DNA of 64,000 nt from CAYQOX01 sp964419335 (GCA_964419335.1 CAYQOX010000024.1:3882-67881), one strand, 5' to 3'; shown: positions 52,947 through 61,671, counted from the first letter of the stretch. Numbers and translations are program-made. The notes: generated by a model not told the origin, from the sequence alone.

Positions 52947-54799
52947 ATCAAGAAGATGCACAGCGTTTCCGGGATAATGTCAAGCTGGCCATGCAAGTTC
53001 GCCCTGGGTTATTCGACTCGTGCGAGGCCTTGCTGGGGTTGGCGGACCGGCTGCGGATTGATCGCGAGGGGGAGCGGATTCTTTGCGTGAGGGCCTTGGA
53101 GGAGGGCGGCGAGCAGACCTTGTATGAGAGCGCCTGCGAATCATTGTGTAAAAAACAACAAGCCGCCTTGCAGAACAATCTAGAGCAAGGGGTGCGTTTT
53201 CAAGTGATTGCGGGGCTGGGTATTGGCCATGTAATGGAGAGTGCTCATTCTCTTTTACAGCAATACCCGCGGGGGGCGATGGCGCTTTTCGAGACGGATT
53301 GGATGCGCTGGGCAGGGTTGTTTGCCTTGTTTGATGTGCGGGAATGGTTGAGTCAAGAACGTCTTTATCTCTTTGCGGGGGAGAATGCTCCTCAAAACCT
53401 GGTGGAGTTTATTACCCAAGAGTATGTTTATCTTTTGCCCACCTCGCAATTCGCGTATGTGCTTGGGCATCTTCCCCGCCGGGAAGATGAAGCCCAGTTT
53501 TATATGCAGAAGGCGCGTCAAACGGCGGAATCGATTGAGCAGGCGCGTCAATCTTTTGATCAATCATTGAACACATTTCTAACCGCAATGAAAGAGCCGC
53601 CGCAGGTTTTTCGTACGGTTTGGAGTTGCGTCTCACGCGAAGCCTATATCCATTTTCCTCTTGCACGAGCCTTTATGGAGGGGTGGGAAAAACAAGGTTT
53701 TCGTTCTCAGCTAGAGCCTTTCGATCATCAGTTTACAACCAATTTTCGAATTGTAGGGCATTTGGTGGAGAGCCGGCCGGATGTGTTTTTTTCTATAAAT
53801 ACGTGGCCGGTTGAAATGCTGCTTGATCTTGGTTTTCAGAAAGAGACGGTAGAGTCGATGCCCCATCCGCGGGTGGGGTGGCTAGTGGATGATACGCGGT
53901 TGTACGAGGATGAGTTTTCGCCGGCACCGCTAACCTCGTGGGATTTCATTTTTTGTATTGACCGAACGTACATGGAGACTATTCGTCATCCCGCCCAGCA
54001 GGTGTATTTCCTTCCTCCCGCGAGTCAGTTTGAGAAGCCGGGGGACTATCGTGAAGAGTTTGCAGCGCCGATTTCGTATGTGGGATCGTTGCCGGATGTG
54101 ATGGAGTCCTTGCAGCGATTGCCTGCGGGAGTGAGAGATCTGATTGAGCGGGTGGAGAGAGCGCGGCAAGGAGAGTATCGGGTTTCGTTTGTGGAGCATT
54201 GGCGCAGGTTGGAAGCGAAGGATGAAGAGCGGCTGCTTGGGGTTGCGCGGGAGTTTTGCGCGACGACGCATAAGGGGTTTACTAACGAACGCGCCATGCT
54301 GGAATATTTTCTTTATAATTGTGCGACCTTTTTGAAACGAAAGCGGATTGTAGAGGCTTTATTGCCTTTGGGGTTAAAGGTTTTTGGTCCCCAAGCCTGG
54401 TTGGATTGGCTTCCTGAAGAATATAAAGAGCGGTATGGGGGATTTGTCGCTTCTCGGGAGTTAGCGGATTGTTATGCTTCGGCGAAAATAAGTTTGAATA
54501 TCCACAGTCATCAATGTCCCACTTGTTTGAATCCCCGTGATTTTGATGCCGCGATGGCGGGGAGTGTGGTCTTAGGCGATTGGGTGGAAGATATGGAGAG
54601 GGATCTCTTCTGTCCAGGGAAGGAGATCTATGCGTTTCATCATGAAGAGGAAGCGGTCGAGAAGGCGCAATGGTTATTGCACGATGAAGATCAGTTGGAC
54701 GCGAGTCAAGAGCGGGTGCGAAGGCGTATCCTGAAAGAGCATCTCTATGAACACCGGGTCCAAAGGGTGTTAGAGAAGATCAAAGCCTCCAAAGGATAA
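52943..54799 (+). CDS. Large CgeB-like glycosyltransferase, 2
   Basis: 619 residues, the same plan as its neighbour: an N-terminal half with QVIAGLGIGHVMESAHSLLQ and MALFETDWMRWAGLFALFDV, and a C-terminal CgeB half with HPRVGWLVDDTRLYEDEFSP, ISYVGSLPDVMESLQRLP, LPLGLKVFGPQAWLDWLPEE, AKISLNIHSHQCPTCLNPRD and FDAAMAGSVVLGDWVEDMER. Start is ATG 52943 in an ATGA overlap, with AGAGAG before it. The two are a tandem duplication with a smaller relative at 6.2 kb. A terminator directly follows, and a MITE copy has inserted in its T-tract. Confidence 0.75.
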   Translation: MNQEDAQRFRDNVKLAMQVRPGLFDSCEALLGLADRLRIDREGERILCVRALEEGGEQTLYESACESLCKKQQAALQNNLEQGVRFQVIAGLGIGHVMESAHSLLQQYPRGAMALFETDWMRWAGLFALFDVREWLSQERLYLFAGENAPQNLVEFITQEYVYLLPTSQFAYVLGHLPRREDEAQFYMQKARQTAESIEQARQSFDQSLNTFLTAMKEPPQVFRTVWSCVSREAYIHFPLARAFMEGWEKQGFRSQLEPFDHQFTTNFRIVGHLVESRPDVFFSINTWPVEMLLDLGFQKETVESMPHPRVGWLVDDTRLYEDEFSPAPLTSWDFIFCIDRTYMETIRHPAQQVYFLPPASQFEKPGDYREEFAAPISYVGSLPDVMESLQRLPAGVRDLIERVERARQGEYRVSFVEHWRRLEAKDEERLLGVAREFCATTHKGFTNERAMLEYFLYNCATFLKRKRIVEALLPLGLKVFGPQAWLDWLPEEYKERYGGFVASRELADCYASAKISLNIHSHQCPTCLNPRDFDAAMAGSVVLGDWVEDMERDLFCPGKEIYAFHHEEEAVEKAQWLLHDEDQLDASQERVRRRILKEHLYEHRVQRVLEKIKASKG

Positions 54800-54828
54800 G
54801 GTTGTGCATTTCCTCGGAGGCTTTTTTT
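54782..54828 (+). terminator. Terminator of the CgeB-like gene pair, invaded by a MITE
   Basis: Stem AAAGCCTCC (54782-54790) / GGAGGCTTT (54816-54824) with a 25-base loop that contains the stop codon, then seven T (54822-54828). MITE copy 8 starts at 54831, and its target duplication TTTTTTTAT is this T-tract. Confidence 0.75.
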
Positions 54829-54830
54829 AT

Positions 54831-55057
54831 GGATCCTCACGAAAGTGAGCCCTTTTTTTGGAGAACGCCTTGGGGTTGTGTTCCGCTTGTCTCCGCGCGG
54901 CCTTAAGGGCCGCTTGCTACGAAAGCCGCTCCACACAAGCCCCTTCGACGTTTTGGTTCTATTGATTCGGATCGAAAAAAGGCATGACTTTCATTTATAG
55001 AATCATGTCATGTTTCCTTTTCGAGGTCTCAACAAATACTCAACGACAGGAAGAACC
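54831..55057 (-). mobile_element. MITE-like repeat, copy 8
   Basis: 227 bp in the reverse orientation: GGATCCTCACGAAAGTGAG at the left and CTCAACGACAGGAAGAACC at the right. Flanks TTTTTTTAT (54822-54830) and TTTTTTTAT (55058-55066) are identical, an 8-9 bp target duplication. The core palindrome is intact. It is the first copy right of oriC and the first on the - strand. Confidence 0.93.
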
Positions 55058-55082
55058 TTTTTTTATTGGTATCAGGCGCTTT

Positions 55083-56159
55083 TTATTTCACGTTCATTAA
55101 TGTTTTCATAATCAGCATATCCAGGGCTTCGTAGTTGCGTTGGGTGCGGTAGCGTTTGAGGCTGGCGCGGTCGATGGAGCGCGAAATGGTTAATAAGAGG
55201 TTAAACATTTCGCGGCTGTTTTTTAGGTGCATGGTGGCGTCTTTGTCTTTTTGGGTGCGTAAGGCTTTTACGTCGAGCCCGACATATTCCCCGTTGAGTC
55301 CGAAGCCGTGTTGATCCAAGACATCCACTTGATCGAAGGCGCGGCGCAGGTTCACCATACCAAAGGCGCGGTCTTGGTCAAATTTTAAGCCGTTTTGATC
55401 GTTAAGGTGGACGCTCCAAAGTTTTTTACAGGAGAGGGCGAAAGCCATATCATCAGCGGGGTCCAAGCCTGCGAGCACGGAGTGGGCTGATTCGATCAAG
55501 GCACCAACTCGATCGGGATCTTTGGCACGATAGGAGAGGGCGAGGAAGTGGCCGACGGTGGGCGAGTACATTTGATCCATGGGTTCATTGGGTTTCATTT
55601 CGCCCAGGATTTTGATTTCGGAATCGTGGTCTAAAAGGATGTCGAGCCATTCCACCATGCGGTCGATGGATTCGACCGGATCTTTGGCTTCGCGCAGGTA
55701 GGTGCCTTCGCGAGCAGGCCACCAGACGATTAATTTAGTACCGATCATATTGGCGATATCGACGGCGCGTTTGGAGCGATCGATGGCGTATTGACGTTCT
55801 TTTTTGCTATTGGAGGTAATCCCGCCGTCGATGGTGCGGGGATCTTCCCATAAACGAGGGGCAATGAATTCGGGTTCAAGTTCCTCGCCTTCGATCATTT
55901 TGCGGACTCGGGTTACGCCTCGTTTGGTTTGGGTCTCATCCCAATCGGCGGGCACTACATCATCATCGTGCAATTGGACGCCAGTGAAACCAAGCTTTTT
56001 GTATTCTTTCAATTTGTTACCAAAGGAACGTTCTTTTCGTACGGCAGGTCCGAAGGGATCCGCCCCTTCATGGATGTTCCAAGGACCAAACGAAAAGCGG
56101 TATTTATCTGTGCGTCCTTGTTGATTGTTCGATGATTTTTTTGGGGTTTTACGAGCCAT
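55083..56159 (-). CDS. Xylose-isomerase-like TIM barrel (sugar isomerase)
   Basis: 358-residue AP-endonuclease-2 / xylose-isomerase-type barrel. It opens after a basic tail with YRFSFGPWNIHEGADPFGPA, then KEYKKLGFTGVQLHDDDVVP, KRAVDIANMIGTKLIVWWPA, SEIKILGEMKPNEPMDQMY, KLWSVHLNDQNGLKFDQD and QHGFGLNGEYVGLDVKALR. The Glu of LGEMKPNEP, the His/Asn/Asp of HLNDQN and the later acidic residues would bind two metals. It closely resembles XylA in core motifs but is short, so it may act on another sugar. The ribosome site is a strong GGAGGAATAGC. A 33-bp AT-rich inverted repeat lies 22 bp upstream of the start. Confidence 0.82.
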   Translation of the reverse strand: MARKTPKKSSNNQQGRTDKYRFSFGPWNIHEGADPFGPAVRKERSFGNKLKEYKKLGFTGVQLHDDDVVPADWDETQTKRGVTRVRKMIEGEELEPEFIAPRLWEDPRTIDGGITSNSKKERQYAIDRSKRAVDIANMIGTKLIVWWPAREGTYLREAKDPVESIDRMVEWLDILLDHDSEIKILGEMKPNEPMDQMYSPTVGHFLALSYRAKDPDRVGALIESAHSVLAGLDPADDMAFALSCKKLWSVHLNDQNGLKFDQDRAFGMVNLRRAFDQVDVLDQHGFGLNGEYVGLDVKALRTQKDKDATMHLKNSREMFNLLLTISRSIDRASLKRYRTQRNYEALDMLIMKTLMNVK

Positions 56160-56181
56160 GCTATTCCTCCATTTGTTATAG

Positions 56182-56214
56182 TTTATTTATGTTTGTTATC
56201 AACAAATAAATAAA
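56182..56214. repeat. AT-rich inverted repeat upstream of the isomerase gene (candidate operator)
   Basis: TTTATTTAT-(GT)-TTGTT at 56182-56197 and AACAAATAAATAAA at 56201-56214 are inverted copies apart from a two-base bulge, separated by ATC. It lies 22 bp upstream of the start codon of the - strand isomerase gene, a place where a sugar-responsive repressor could bind. Confidence 0.4.
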
Positions 56215-56410
56215 AGTCAATCAAAGCAACTTCTGTGATTATGCCATGGAAGTAAATCCCTGTACAAGGTGAAATGTAAAAAAACAAAGTTTTATAGTCT
56301 TTTTTTGTATTGCATCAACTTCTTGATATACTTATTTTCCAAATAAAAAAGAAGATCATCACGGATTCTTTCTGCTTTTTTTTGTAAGAAAGGAGCCTTC
56401 CATTTTTTTA

Positions 56411-56431
56411 GTGCAGACCTAAGGTTTGCAC
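56411..56431. repeat. Inverted repeat between divergent genes, function unknown
   Basis: Arms GTGCAGACC (56411-56419) and GGTTTGCAC (56423-56431), TAA loop, one G-U pair. The only T-run lies on the 5' side on the + strand, so it is not a standard terminator in either direction. It lies within the 368-bp AT-rich spacer 56160-56527, where I see no convincing gene. Confidence 0.35.
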
Positions 56432-56527
56432 TTATCCCAAGAAAAATTTGTTTTACGCAAATGTTTGTAATGTATTTTTGCGATCCATTACTTGTATTCA
56501 AAAATATCAAGAAGGAAGGTTGTTACT

Positions 56528-57136
56528 ATGTCTCGTATTTCTCCAAAACCTGAGAAAAAGTATCCATGGTATGCACGATTTTTCTTTTGGCTGCAGCGAA
56601 AAAAGTATGGTCAGGTGTTAGAGCCGGCTAAGTTGTGGGCGCGTTCTCCTCGCGTGTTTTTGGGAGTCGCTGCGCTTTATGGTGCGTTGGATCGGAAGGG
56701 ATCTCCTATTGATCCTATGCTGCGAGCGTTGATCACGGTCAAGGTTTCGCAAATCAATTGGTGTACATTTTGTGTGGATATTAATTCAGCGACGGTCTTA
56801 AAACGGGGAGGATCGGAGCCGAAATTGAAGCATTTGGAGAATTATAAAGGAAGCGATTCTTTTACTGATAAGGAGAAGATTGTTTTGGAATATGCGGAAG
56901 CGATGACTCTTACGGAGGCTGTGGTAACCGATGAAATGTTTGACCGATTGCGTCAGTATTTTGATGAGGATGCGCTATGTGAATTGACGGGATTGATTGC
57001 GTTTCAGAATCTTTCGAGTAAGTTTAATGCGACTTTGGATGTCCAGCCCCAAGGCTTTTGTGACATGGCCCCCCAAAGGAAAAAAGAAGAAGACAAGAAG
57101 GAGGTTCACGTAGATTCATCCTTGGGCAATAAGTAG
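56528..57136 (+). CDS. Carboxymuconolactone decarboxylase / AhpD-like protein
   Basis: About 202 residues. Start ATG 56528 (MSRISPKPEKKYPWYARFFF) follows GAAGGAAGG; an upstream in-frame ATG at 56492 has no ribosome site. The CMD/AhpD signature is VKVSQINWCTFCVDINSATV, with the redox CxxC pair (W-C-T-F-C) and the downstream His region replaced by DINSATV. LDRKGSPIDPMLRALI and LEYAEAMTLTEAVVTDEMFD are also typical. It probably acts as a peroxidase-like or disulfide-exchange protein. The C-terminal tail is basic-acidic and unstructured. Confidence 0.85.
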   Translation: MSRISPKPEKKYPWYARFFFWLQRKKYGQVLEPAKLWARSPRVFLGVAALYGALDRKGSPIDPMLRALITVKVSQINWCTFCVDINSATVLKRGGSEPKLKHLENYKGSDSFTDKEKIVLEYAEAMTLTEAVVTDEMFDRLRQYFDEDALCELTGLIAFQNLSSKFNATLDVQPQGFCDMAPQRKKEEDKKEVHVDSSLGNK

Positions 57137-57152
57137 GCAGGCAAGGTTTTGT

Positions 57153-58208
57153 TTAGCTCTGTACGATTTTTTTGATGGTTTCGATCAGCCGTTGGTTTTC
57201 CTGTTCGGTTCCGATGGCGAGACGCAGAGCGGATTGTTTGAGACCCAGGTTGGCGGTTTGATCGGAGACCAGGAATCCTTTTTGGGCAAGTTGCTGCGCC
57301 GGGTTTTCGATCTTGGTATCAAAGAGGGCAAGGAGGAAGTTGGTATGGGAGGGAAAGACTTGTAGGCCGAGTTGGGTGAGTTCATGGGCGAGCTGATTGC
57401 GTCGATGAATGAGCTCATAAATGCGTTTTTGGTAGATCTCGTGATCTTCGAGGGCGGCGATGGCGGCGGCTTGGGCTAAGGCATTGACCGGGAAGGTCAT
57501 GGCAAAGCGTTCCAGGGTTTGGATGAGTTCCTCATGGGCGACCATATAGCCTAAGCGCAGTCCAGAGAGACCGAAACTTTTGGAGAGGCTGCGAAAGATG
57601 ATGAGGTTTTTGTATTTGTGAATCAAGTCGACAAGGGTTTCTTCGCTGAATTCATAGTAGCATTCATCGATGACAAGGATGCCGGGCAGATCGTTGATAT
57701 ACCGCACCAGCTGTTCTCTTGGGGAGAGGGTGCCGGTGGGATTGTTAGGATTGGCGACGAAGGTGAGTGCCACACCGCTGCGTTCATCTTGGGTGATATG
57801 GGAAAGAGGAGGGAGGGCGAATGTGGCGGTACGGCGAACGGTTTGGGTGTAGATGTCATGGCGATGGGCTGCGAACTGGTAGACGAAGAAGCTAGGCTCG
57901 AAGGTCAGGACTTTTTGGCCAGGGATACAAAAGGTAACGACGGCGAGGTCAATCAGTTCATCAGAGCCATTGCCGACCAGAATATTATGGGGGCTAACAC
58001 CGTGTCCCACATAGTCCGCCAAGGCTTCGCGAAGTTGGATGGCGTTGGTATCAGGGTAGCGGTTGGCGTTCTGGGCGGCTTCGTAAATGCTTTGGAGTAC
58101 ATGAGGGGTTGGGGTGTAGGGATTTTCTCCCAGGTGAAGGTAGACTTGGGTTTTGGTTTCCCGCCAGAAGGAGGGGATATCTTTTCTTGGGGGGAGAGAG
58201 TGTTTCAT
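57153..58208 (-). CDS. hisC: Histidinol-phosphate aminotransferase family (HisC-like)
   Basis: PLP-dependent class I/II aminotransferase of about 351 residues. Start ATG 58208 after GAGG; the frame is open to 58259. It has LHLGENPYTPTPHVLQSIYE, ILVGNGSDELIDLAVVTFCI, VANPNNPTGTLSPREQLVR, VIDECYYEFS and the PLP-lysine loop SLSKSFGLSGLRLGYMVAHE. The C-terminal Arg is in LRLAIGTEQENQRL. HisC-like enzymes act on histidinol phosphate; similar ones use aromatic or other amino acids, and there are no his genes around it, so the symbol is tentative. Confidence 0.8.
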   Translation of the reverse strand: MKHSLPPRKDIPSFWRETKTQVYLHLGENPYTPTPHVLQSIYEAAQNANRYPDTNAIQLREALADYVGHGVSPHNILVGNGSDELIDLAVVTFCIPGQKVLTFEPSFFVYQFAAHRHDIYTQTVRRTATFALPPLSHITQDERSGVALTFVANPNNPTGTLSPREQLVRYINDLPGILVIDECYYEFSEETLVDLIHKYKNLIIFRSLSKSFGLSGLRLGYMVAHEELIQTLERFAMTFPVNALAQAAAIAALEDHEIYQKRIYELIHRRNQLAHELTQLGLQVFPSHTNFLLALFDTKIENPAQQLAQKGFLVSDQTANLGLKQSALRLAIGTEQENQRLIETIKKIVQS

Positions 58209-58224
58209 AGGGGATTCCTCGCAT

Positions 58225-58257
58225 AAAAAAGGGGCGCTCCCACGGTGAAAGCACCCC
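58225..58257 (-). terminator. Rho-independent terminator of the TIM-barrel gene
   Basis: On the - strand: stem GGGGTGCT (58257-58250) / AGCGCCCC (58238-58231) with one mismatch, then six T (58230-58225). It lies between the isomerase gene's stop and the start of the hisC-like gene. Confidence 0.8.
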
Positions 58258-58280
58258 AATTTGTCAAACCGAAGCTACAA

Positions 58281-59303
58281 TTAGTCAGCGCCCATGCCAT
58301 CTTCGAAGGAGCCAGCAGCGACCGGGAAGCAGAGGTGATCGCGGACGTATTGAATGCCGTTGGCACTGCAGGCATCGAGGTCGATATGTGCGCTTTCGGC
58401 TTCAACCACCATGGGGGCGGTTTTGGTACCCATGATCTGGCAATAGCGGGTGGGATAGTCGATTTGAATCATCAGTTCGACGAAGCGGTTCATATTGATA
58501 TCGCCAGTGGGCAGGTCGGTGAACTGCATCCCGCGTTTTGGCCAATCGGGATCCATGGAGCGGAGAGCGTGTTCGGGGCGAACCACGTGATTTTTAATGT
58601 GGCAGCCGTAGCAGCGATCGGCGAGGCGTAAGAATCTTTGTTCCCAGCCTTCGCCTTCCCAGCAGTGGGAGGGATCGACATTGACGCCGAGGCATTTGTC
58701 GTGATCGCAAATCTCTACGAGCATTTGGAAGTCTTCGGTGCACATGGCGCCGGTTCCGGGGTGAATTTCATGGCAGATATAAAAGCCTAATTGGTTAGCG
58801 CGTTCACGAATCTTGGCGGTTTTTTGAACGAAGCGTTCTTTTCCTTCTTTGACTAAGTCATATCCTGGACCCGCCCAGAAGCCCCAGGGATAACCGGTGG
58901 CTATTTCCCAACCAAAGGCGACTCCCCAGAACATGGGAATAATTTTCACATTTAATTCGGCAGCGAGGTCGAACATTTTGAGGATATAATCCTCAGCCCA
59001 TTGTTCGATTTCCTGCAATGATTTTTGCGCCACGTCTCCTGGAAGGAAGGGTTTGATGGTAGGGCTGCCGGTCCATGCGGTGGTATGGACCCAGAAGGGG
59101 CAGTGCATAGAGAACCCATCCAAATGCAACCCTCGTGAATCAAATGCGGATTTGATTTCTTGGGCACTTTTGCCTTCCAGCATAAAATTGGATGGTTGAG
59201 CGCCGGCGGCTCCTGATTGTTTGGCGAAATCCAGAAATCCTTCCAAACCTTTTGGCCCATGTTGGGCACCTTCGACACTTGGATGGAAGCACGGTTGTGC
59301 CAT
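58281..59303 (-). CDS. Sugar phosphate isomerase/epimerase (xylose-isomerase-like TIM barrel)
   Basis: About 340 residues. Start ATG 59303 with GGAGAA upstream. TIM-barrel features: FLDFAKQSGAAGAQPSNFML, HLDGFSMHCPFWVHTTAW, AELNVKIIPMFWGVAFGWEI, LGFYICHEIHPGTGAMCTED (metal Glu and His), CLGVNVDPSHCWEGEGWEQR (metal Asp/His) and CYGCHIKNHVVRPEHALR. Such proteins pair with Gfo/Idh/MocA dehydrogenases in 3-keto-sugar or inositol routes. It is not adjacent to that gene here. Substrate is unknown. Confidence 0.85.
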   Translation of the reverse strand: MAQPCFHPSVEGAQHGPKGLEGFLDFAKQSGAAGAQPSNFMLEGKSAQEIKSAFDSRGLHLDGFSMHCPFWVHTTAWTGSPTIKPFLPGDVAQKSLQEIEQWAEDYILKMFDLAAELNVKIIPMFWGVAFGWEIATGYPWGFWAGPGYDLVKEGKERFVQKTAKIRERANQLGFYICHEIHPGTGAMCTEDFQMLVEICDHDKCLGVNVDPSHCWEGEGWEQRFLRLADRCYGCHIKNHVVRPEHALRSMDPDWPKRGMQFTDLPTGDINMNRFVELMIQIDYPTRYCQIMGTKTAPMVVEAESAHIDLDACSANGIQYVRDHLCFPVAAGSFEDGMGAD

Positions 59304-59466
59304 AATCAATTCTCCTTTTCATAATGTGTTTTATAGTCGCACGGAGAGAAAGGTTTCCCCACGCCTTTCTCTGCATAATGACTATATTAAATTTCAAACT
59401 TACTCTTTTTTGCAAAATTCCTCAAGATGTGTTTAACTAGAATTTCATGAAAAAATAACGAAACGC

Positions 59467-59790
59467 TTATTCAAGCGAATTTTGTAATTTTGTGATCTGT
59501 TCTTCGAGGCGGTCGATTTTTTTGTTGAGTTCATCGATGCGTTGGTTTTGGGATTGAAGCATGGCTTGTTGGGTTGAAAAAGAAGTTTGCAAGCCGGAAA
59601 TTCTTTCTTCGAGATTTTCAACATCCCGTTGGAGGGCTCTAATATCGCGGGTGCCTAAATTTCCAAAGAAGAGAACAATGAGGATGAGGAGAATAATAGT
59701 TCCGCATCCAAGGGTGGCGCGATTGTTGTAATCGAAAAAGACTTGGGAGCGTCTCATGTGTTGGTAATTGTTGGGTTCTTGGTATTCCAT
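59467..59790 (-). CDS. Small membrane protein with coiled coil
   Basis: 107 residues: a 26-residue polar N-terminus (MEYQEPNNYQHMRRSQVFFD), one membrane helix (about 28-45: LGCGTIILLILIVLFFGN) and a C-terminal coiled coil (about 50-107: LQRDVENLEERISGL, RIDELNKKIDRLEEQITKLQ). The layout suggests a membrane-anchored scaffold. It ends 157 bp from the upstream TIM-barrel start and starts 8 bp after the sulfatase stop, so it is the second gene of that unit. Confidence 0.75.
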   Translation of the reverse strand: MEYQEPNNYQHMRRSQVFFDYNNRATLGCGTIILLILIVLFFGNLGTRDIRALQRDVENLEERISGLQTSFSTQQAMLQSQNQRIDELNKKIDRLEEQITKLQNSLE

Positions 59791-59798
59791 ATTGGTTG

Positions 59799-61340
59799 TT
59801 ATTGATCCTTCTGGCGTTGATTAAATTGTTGGCGTTCTTTTTGGGTATAGTAGACATAGTGATCCCAAGGCGATTGTTCTTGCATGCGGGGATCCTCGGT
59901 TTGTTTGAGGTATGCTTCCATGCGTGCTTTCAGGGACTTTTTGATTTCTTGGTAGTCGGGATTTTCTGCGAGATTATGGATTTCGCCGGGATCGTTTTCC
60001 AGATCATAGAGTTCTTCCGGTGGGCGTTTTTCGAAAGCGAGTAGGAAGAAGTTTTTTATAGCGGGATCTTCCTTGTGTTCGAGCATATAGGATTTGGATG
60101 GGCTGCCGTCGATATCCCCGTAATTCCCTCGCTTGGCGCTTTCATTGTCAGGGACGCCCGCAGGCCAACGGTCGGGTTCGTAGTTACGAATATAGCGGTA
60201 GCGATGGGTGCGGAGGGAGCGCATGGGATAGCCGACATCCTTGGGACGGCAGAGGGTGTGGCGTTCAAAGTAGGTGATATTGAAGTCCCGTTGGGGATCG
60301 ATGCGGTCTTCTTCGTCGCTTTGAAGAATAGGCATTAGGCTACGGCCGGCCATTTGTTTGGGGATGGGGAGTCCCGCGGCTTCGAGAAAGGTGGGTGCTA
60401 CATCGACCAGACTCACCATGTCATTGACAACGCGGCCACCGGGAATTTTCTTAGGCCAGAACACGACAAAGGGTTCGCGGGTCCCCATGTCGTATAAATT
60501 GGCTTTGCAGCGGGGGAAGGGCATGCCGTTATCGGAAGTGGCAATGATCAGGGTATTCTCTAATTCGCCTTTTTCTTCCAAGGTGTTGATCATACGCATG
60601 AGATGGGCATCGAGGTGTTCGATTTCGTGATAATAATCCAGGACATCGCTGCGAATTTCAGGGGTATCGGGATAGGAGGGTGGAAGTTTGGCGTCTTCCA
60701 GTTTTTTGCCGGAATTTAATCCTGCGCCTTTTTCATAGACGCGATGCGGTTCGAAGGGGCCGTACCAGAAGCAGAAGGGTTGGTCTTGGGGGCGATCCTC
60801 GAGAAAGGCATCGAAGTTGGCGGCGTAGTCGATATTGTTCATGCCTTCGGGGCGAGGTTTGAGTTTGATTTGGTTATAGGCCTGGCCTGTGGGAGAGTCT
60901 TCCCAGCCTCCGGCTTTGAGGAAGCCTGGTCCCCAGGTTTTTCCTGTGGAGCCGATGGCATAGCCCGCTTTTTCGAGTAATTTGGGGAAAACGGGAAATT
61001 TGCTGGGTAAGGCTCCATACAGCAGGCTTCCCTCTTCCAGACGCCAGGCGTGTTGCCCGGTGAGGACAGCACTGCGGGAAGGGGTGCAGGAGGGGGCGGC
61101 GGTGAAGGCATAGTTGAAGAGGACACCCTCGCGTGCGAGGCGATCGAAGGCGGGGGTATGGATGCCTTCGTCGCCGTAGGCTCCTACGTGGAGCCAGGAT
61201 TGATCGTCGGAGATGACGAAGAGGATGTTGGGGCGTTCTTTTTGGCTATGGGCGGGGAGGTGGTTTAGGGAGGTTAGGGCTAACCCGCCGGCAAGACCGC
61301 GGCTTAGGGTACGTAAAAATCCACGACGGTTCTCATTCAT
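59799..61340 (-). CDS. Sulfatase with N-terminal export signal (formylglycine type)
   Basis: About 513 residues. Start ATG 61340 (MNENRRGFLRTLSRGLAGGL); NRRGFLRT is a twin-arginine motif. Metal strand NILFVISDDQSWLHVG; active site CTPSR (residues 85-89), with Cys85 as the formylglycine precursor. PPEELYDLENDPGEIHNLAE and YPMRSLRTHRYRYIRN mark the C-terminal subdomain. It is the third Cys-type sulfatase in the window; all need a formylglycine-generating enzyme or anaerobic sulfatase maturase, neither of which lies here. Confidence 0.92.
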   Translation of the reverse strand: MNENRRGFLRTLSRGLAGGLALTSLNHLPAHSQKERPNILFVISDDQSWLHVGAYGDEGIHTPAFDRLAREGVLFNYAFTAAPSCTPSRSAVLTGQHAWRLEEGSLLYGALPSKFPVFPKLLEKAGYAIGSTGKTWGPGFLKAGGWEDSPTGQAYNQIKLKPRPEGMNNIDYAANFDAFLEDRPQDQPFCFWYGPFEPHRVYEKGAGLNSGKKLEDAKLPPSYPDTPEIRSDVLDYYHEIEHLDAHLMRMINTLEEKGELENTLIIATSDNGMPFPRCKANLYDMGTREPFVVFWPKKIPGGRVVNDMVSLVDVAPTFLEAAGLPIPKQMAGRSLMPILQSDEEDRIDPQRDFNITYFERHTLCRPKDVGYPMRSLRTHRYRYIRNYEPDRWPAGVPDNESAKRGNYGDIDGSPSKSYMLEHKEDPAIKNFFLLAFEKRPPEELYDLENDPGEIHNLAENPDYQEIKKSLKARMEAYLKQTEDPRMQEQSPWDHYVYYTQKERQQFNQRQKDQ

Positions 61341-61397
61341 GATAGGCACTTTCTTTATTATTGGGTTCTTTGTGCATTGCATTTGGAGAAAAATTCA

Positions 61398-61621
61398 GGC
61401 TCATCACGAAAGTGAGTACTTTTTTTTGGGGAAAACGCCTTGGGGATGGGTTTCGCTTGTCTCCGCGCGGCCTTAAGGGCCGCTTGCTTTGAAAGCCACT
61501 TCACACAAGCCCCTTCAGGGTTTTAGTTCGATTCATGTCAATTGAAAATAACCATAGTTCTCACTTTAGAATCATGTTTTCTTTTCAATGCCTCAAAAAG
61601 TACTCAAATACAGGATGAACC
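61398..61621 (-). mobile_element. MITE-like repeat, copy 9 (perfect target duplication)
   Basis: 224 bp reverse orientation. It begins GGCTCATCACGAAAGTGAG and ends CAAATACAGGATGAACC. It is flanked by AAAATTCA on both sides (61390-61397 and 61622-61629), a perfect 8-bp duplication. Both termini are intact: GGCTCATCAC... at one end and GGTTCATCC... at the other. The core palindrome is intact. Confidence 0.95.
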
Positions 61622-61671
61622 AAAATTCAATTATGGGTTTAGTGTATCAAACTGAGGGGTTGAAAATCAAC

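Noticed and set aside
56292..56510. 72-codon - strand frame in the AT-rich spacer before the CMD/AhpD gene
   Set aside because: TTG start without a ribosome site, low-complexity Lys-rich product, overlaps the inverted repeat and the upstream region of a well-supported gene.
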